Source: Roseimaritima ulvae
GTDB taxonomy: Bacteria; Planctomycetota; Planctomycetia; Pirellulales; Pirellulaceae
DNA: 64,000 bases
NCBI RefSeq assembly: GCF_008065135.1
Contig: NZ_CP042914.1
Location: forward strand, 1,240,001 to 1,304,000
Direction of reading: 5' to 3'
Every line of letters starts with the position of its first letter. Position 1 is the first letter of the stretch. Shown here in pieces: positions 60,830 through 64,000 of this stretch. A program made the position numbers and the translations under genes. The notes under the pieces were generated by a model. That model searched no databases. It saw only the letters and a list, made by a program, of their open reading frames with translations, and was not told the DNA's origin.

Positions 60830-62338
60830 TTATCGTACCCGCACGCGGCCCACGATCTGGCGGACATGGATGCCCTTTGGCGCCGCGCGGCTGTCGATGG
60901 AAATCGGTTGGTTGTCGCCGGCGATGAAATACCGATTCGGCCCCAGCGTGAGCGGAGTCGAGGGCCAGCGTGAGCGATCGGCCGCATCGACATACCAGTG
61001 CAGCTGGCGTGTTACGGTCAGCTGCAGCGTTACCCCATCGGTGAGTTGCAGCCCCGCGATCGCCAGCGGTCGCTGGGCGTCGACGGGCACCGAGTCCGCA
61101 TCGCAGGCCACTTCACGCCAAACCGCCGAGGCCGCGTTGCCCTGGACAGCCATATGGTGGGGGCCGATTTGCAGGTGATGTCTGCCCTCGCCCAAATCGG
61201 CCGCGAAGCAACGCGGCTGCGCGGACTGCCAACACATGACTCGGATCTGACGAGCACGCGGCAGCTGGACATCCAGCGTGACCGCAAAGCGTTCGACGGG
61301 GTTCATGCGGCGACTTGCGGTGACGTTGCAGGGGTAGTCGTCGCGGATCGTATCGGGGCGGCCGTCGTGGACCGATTCGTGGTGATACACCAGCCAACTA
61401 GGCTGTGGCGACGAAGCGGCAGAAGTCACGGGCGAAGGCTGGACCGGGCCATCGCTGGCGCTTGCCCACCGCCACCGCGAAGTCGGCGCGTCGGCTGCGG
61501 GCGACCGATTCGAAGCAACGTGCGCGTCCAACCGTTGAGTGTGGACGACGATCTCCAGAGGGAGTTGCCGGAGGCCGTCAGCCACGCGGCGACCGTTGAT
61601 TAACAGCTCGTTGCCGCGCAGCGATAGCCGGTCGCCCGGCACGGCCAGGATGCGTTTCACCTGCAGCGAACGGTTTGTGCCAGCGCGATTTGTGTCAGCC
61701 CGGTTTGTTTGCGAATCGGACACGTCGGCGTTGGTTGCCTGCGGGGGCGGCTGGGTAACGGCCACCAAGTCTCCGCGCTGGGGCGGGGCTTGCCAGAGAG
61801 GGATCCCCAGCGGTTGCCAACGGTAGGCTGCGCGATCGATCGTGACGCGGTCGCCGGGCACGTCGACGGGCTGCTCGGCCGTTTGGCTCGTACCACAGTT
61901 CCAGCAGCGAAGCGTGGCCGGTAAGGCTTCGCGTGGCGGGAGATGAAAGCGGATCGCGGCTCCGCAATTTTCGCAGTCGAACCGCTTCGAGGGCCCCCAC
62001 ACGGTGGGCTGCATCGAGGGGCCGGTGACGATCACTTGGCGGAGCCAGCCGTCGACCTGAGCGGCTCGATGCGCGGCCAGGAGCAAAGCGGCGATCAGAC
62101 ACAGGGCGAGCGCGGCAGGCCAGCGGCGAGCGAGCCAGCGAGGTTTGGGCCAGCGAGGTTTGGGCCAGCGAGAAGCGGGCCCGCGAGGATTGGGTCGAGC
62201 GACGGGTTTGCCAGCCTCCGAATTCACGCTCCCAGGCCGTATTTGCGGACCTTTGGAGGGGGGCTGGAGGCGTTGGGAATTGGCCATCGAACTCGTCTGA
62301 CGCGAAAAAGCTTTGGTCGGTATAATCGGACGATTCAT
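60830..62338 (-). CDS. lepB: Signal peptidase I (S26) with a Cys4 zinc-ribbon-like insert
   Basis: A 502-residue membrane protease that removes signal peptides from exported proteins. A membrane helix lies at ~75-93 (LALCLIAALLLAAH). The catalytic Ser108 is in VTGPSMQPTVWG, the catalytic Lys228 in VKRILAVPGDRL, and the late box E is FIAGDNQPISIDSR near residue 470. Right after the Ser box is an insert with two CxxC pairs (Cys122, 125, 145, 148), and a ~240-residue segment separates the Lys box from box E. Usual family members are 200-350 residues, so this one is long. The ATG at 62338 has GAGGG 6 bases upstream (62345-62349 on the plus strand as CCCTC); a Met at 62287 is the alternative. Confidence 0.9.
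   Translation of the reverse strand: MNRPIIPTKAFSRQTSSMANSQRLQPPSKGPQIRPGSVNSEAGKPVARPNPRGPASRWPKPRWPKPRWLARRWPAALALCLIAALLLAAHRAAQVDGWLRQVIVTGPSMQPTVWGPSKRFDCENCGAAIRFHLPPREALPATLRCWNCGTSQTAEQPVDVPGDRVTIDRAAYRWQPLGIPLWQAPPQRGDLVAVTQPPPQATNADVSDSQTNRADTNRAGTNRSLQVKRILAVPGDRLSLRGNELLINGRRVADGLRQLPLEIVVHTQRLDAHVASNRSPAADAPTSRWRWASASDGPVQPSPVTSAASSPQPSWLVYHHESVHDGRPDTIRDDYPCNVTASRRMNPVERFAVTLDVQLPRARQIRVMCWQSAQPRCFAADLGEGRHHLQIGPHHMAVQGNAASAVWREVACDADSVPVDAQRPLAIAGLQLTDGVTLQLTVTRQLHWYVDAADRSRWPSTPLTLGPNRYFIAGDNQPISIDSRAAPKGIHVRQIVGRVRVR
62297..62326 (+). promoter_or_regulatory. Possible promoter of fabH
   Basis: CTGACG (62297-62302) and a perfect TATAAT (62321-62326) are 18 bases apart. This lies inside the first codons of the divergent signal peptidase gene, so the two transcripts may interfere. 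The -10 is strong, the -35 weak. Confidence 0.5.
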
Positions 62339-62452
62339 TCTACGCCCTCGGTGCCCATTCACGACTCCATCTCTGAAGCTCCCTTGTCTGAAATCCCTCT
62401 TTCCGCTGTCGACCAGGACGCTCCGGCAACCCGTTCCCAAACACGCGGCCGC

Positions 62453-63439
62453 ATGGGGCAGCTGTTAGGGGTGCGGATGGCCGCCACTGGTTCTTACGTG
62501 CCTGAACAAATTGTTACCAACGAAGATCTGGATGCGTTGGGCTGTGACAGCGAATGGATCGTGCGGCGCACGGGAATCCGCGAGCGTCGCAAGGCGGCCG
62601 ACGATCAGGCCACCAGCGATATGGCTTATGAAGCGGCCCTGCGGTGTATGCAGGAAGCCGGGGTGACGGCCGATCAAATCGATTTGATCGTGGTTGCCAC
62701 GATGACGCCGGATCATCCCACGCCTTCGGCCGCCTGCCACCTGCAGCGGCGACTCGGCGCGATCGCGCCGGCCATGGACGTCAACGCCGCCTGCGCCGGA
62801 TTTATGTACGGGCTGGTGACCGGCGCGCAGTTTGTGGCCTCGGGCAGTTCTCGATGTGTGTTGGTGGTCGGCGTGGATTTGATGAGTCGGACGATCGATC
62901 CGGCTGACAAAAAAACCTATCCACTGTTTGGCGATGCCGCGGGCGCAGCGATCCTGGTTCCCGATGCCCCGGAAGCCGCCGGGATCTTGTCGTATCAATT
63001 GGGCAGCGAAGGCTGTGGCGGGGAGATGCTGTGTATTCCTGCCGGTGGGAGTCGCAAGGCGTTGAGTCCCGAAGCCTGGGCGGCCGGTGAACAGTATCTG
63101 CAGATGGACGGCCGCAATGTGTTTAAATGGGCCGTGCGGTTGATCGCCGAAAGCTCGAACGATGTGTTGCACGACGCCGGCCTGGAAGCTCAACAGTTAA
63201 GTCTGGTGGTGCTGCATCAGGCCAATCAGCGGATCATCGATTCGGCCGTCAGTGATCTGGCGGTGAATGCCGATTGTGTGTTTGTCAATCTGGATCGCTA
63301 TGGCAATACCAGCGGAGCCAGTATTCCGCTGGCGTTGGACGAAGCGATTCGCGGTGGCAAGCTGCAGCGCGGCGACTATGTGTTGTTGTGCGGATTCGGT
63401 TCGGGGTTGGCGTGGGGCACCGCCGTCTTGCGTTGGTAA
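62453..63439 (+). CDS. fabH: 3-oxoacyl-ACP synthase III (FabH)
   Basis: A 328-residue enzyme that starts fatty acid synthesis by condensing acetyl-CoA with malonyl-ACP. The catalytic triad is visible: Cys114 in NAACAGF, His255 in VVLHQANQRI and Asn285 in YGNTSGAS. GSYVPEQIVTNEDLD at the start and the WIVRRTGIRER segment are typical of the family. I use the ATG at 62453; a GTG at 62351 would add ~34 residues and fits the promoter distance, but neither has a clear ribosome-binding site. The cellular role is fixed by the family; acyl chain preference is not readable. Confidence 0.93.
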   Translation: MGQLLGVRMAATGSYVPEQIVTNEDLDALGCDSEWIVRRTGIRERRKAADDQATSDMAYEAALRCMQEAGVTADQIDLIVVATMTPDHPTPSAACHLQRRLGAIAPAMDVNAACAGFMYGLVTGAQFVASGSSRCVLVVGVDLMSRTIDPADKKTYPLFGDAAGAAILVPDAPEAAGILSYQLGSEGCGGEMLCIPAGGSRKALSPEAWAAGEQYLQMDGRNVFKWAVRLIAESSNDVLHDAGLEAQQLSLVVLHQANQRIIDSAVSDLAVNADCVFVNLDRYGNTSGASIPLALDEAIRGGKLQRGDYVLLCGFGSGLAWGTAVLRW

Positions 63440-63662
63440 TCCAGGTGGCAGCCGGGGCGCGGACGAATTACAGCTAGAGCGGTGGTACCGGTCGGTTGGG
63501 CCATCCCCGTAGCGTGGGGCTCGGGTCTTAGCGATTTTTTGGATTGTTTGCCGGTCGATTTTATCCAGCTGGGTGGTTTGCGTCCCTTTAGCGGTGTGGC
63601 GGTGTTCGGTGTCCTAGATTTGGTTGTGATTCCCGGCCAAATAGTTTCGGTATCCGAATGCC

Positions 63663-64000
63663 ATGACGACAGCGACAAGTAGCTCCTTTATCCCGATCAG
63701 TGTCTCGACGCTTGTACCGTCGTTGACCTTTGGGCTGAACTTGTTTCAGTCCGGTGAGCAACAGGATCGACCGGTGCTGTACCGCGGTCAGGACTACCCT
63801 TTGACCAATGTCGACCTGCAGCGGCTGCGTGATCGCGGCGTGTCGTTGTTGTACATCGAGCAGCAGGACCGCGAACGTTATCAGCACTACCTGCGGGAGT
63901 TGGCCTTTGAATCGGCCGACGATCCCGAGGTCTCCTCGTCGGTCCGCGCTCAAGCGCTCAGTTCCGTCGTCCGCGACGTGTTGGCCAGCGCCTTCGACGG
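63663..64000 (+). CDS. Probable HD-GYP-type protein, N-terminus (partial)
   Basis: The first ~113 residues of a protein that continues past the window edge. FIPISVSTLVPSLTFGLNLF followed by RPVLYRGQDYPLT and LRDRGVSLLYIEQQD resembles the N-terminal domain that precedes HD-GYP (cyclic-di-GMP phosphodiesterase) domains in planctomycetes. The HD-GYP part itself is outside, so this is a tentative call. It lies 223 bases after fabH. Confidence 0.6.
   Translation, partial: MTTATSSSFIPISVSTLVPSLTFGLNLFQSGEQQDRPVLYRGQDYPLTNVDLQRLRDRGVSLLYIEQQDRERYQHYLRELAFESADDPEVSSSVRAQALSSVVRDVLASAFD

Noticed and set aside
61943-62452. Long upstream extension of the fabH frame
   Set aside because: It overlaps the divergent signal peptidase gene and adds 170 residues without family resemblance; the strong -10 at 62321 lies inside it.

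Overview
The window looks like a chromosomal piece of a planctomycete of the Pirellulaceae (Rhodopirellula-like). The clues are two giant secreted proteins with LEPR-XLL-type N-termini and dockerin C-termini, a sulfatase with a pVHL-like domain, WPQWRG-type PQQ propeller proteins, many lineage-typical small membrane proteins, and short palindromic repeats in the gaps. The assignment is inferred from protein features; no 16S rRNA gene or marker set is present.

Left end (1-3155): the start of an ABC transporter ATPase on the minus strand faces a cobalamin gene, cobL/cbiET. A composite palindromic repeat and a TPR protein follow. Centre (3156-39539): two adjacent plus-strand giant genes, 18.3 and 18.0 kb, fill more than half of the window. 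Their products (6091 and 6003 aa) share the same order of domains: export motif, Ig-like pair, matrixin-like domain, PPC domains, beta-helix region, a repeated 'FEFD' module, GEVED domain, cadherin-like/tandem-95 repeats and dockerin. They are probably an old tandem duplication. Protein 1 has lost every zinc ligand of its matrixin-like domain and carries a choice-of-anchor L domain. Protein 2 has two intact HExxHxxGxxH sites and a CBM5/12-like insert inside its dockerin. A strong hairpin lies between the two genes and a terminator-like hairpin follows the second.

After the giants (39.6-45 kb) come tRNA-Val(CAC), a decayed tyrosine-recombinase fragment, two orphan small genes, a two-gene cluster (DsbD-alpha-like lipoprotein plus a secreted unknown) and a small membrane protein. 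This looks like the scar of an integrated element next to a tRNA.

44.6-48.3 kb is a heme/iron uptake locus: hemP and tonB overlap on the minus strand and face a TonB-dependent receptor. exbBD is not in the window. 48.4-52.2 kb holds an intergenic region with a gene remnant and a long inverted repeat, then a sulfatase-pVHL-sulfatase fusion. 52.3-58.5 kb is mostly small membrane or unknown proteins, a PH-like membrane protein, a PQQ propeller protein and a Lys/Ala/Pro-rich protein.

Right end (58.6-64 kb): an Rrf2 regulator; repeats; an overlapping pair made of a zinc-ribbon-like protein and a membrane-anchored protein with a toxin-like C-terminus; a small secreted basic protein; a signal peptidase I with a Cys4 insert; fabH from a divergent promoter; and the start of a probable HD-GYP protein. 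All calls come from reading the sequence; no database search was run.
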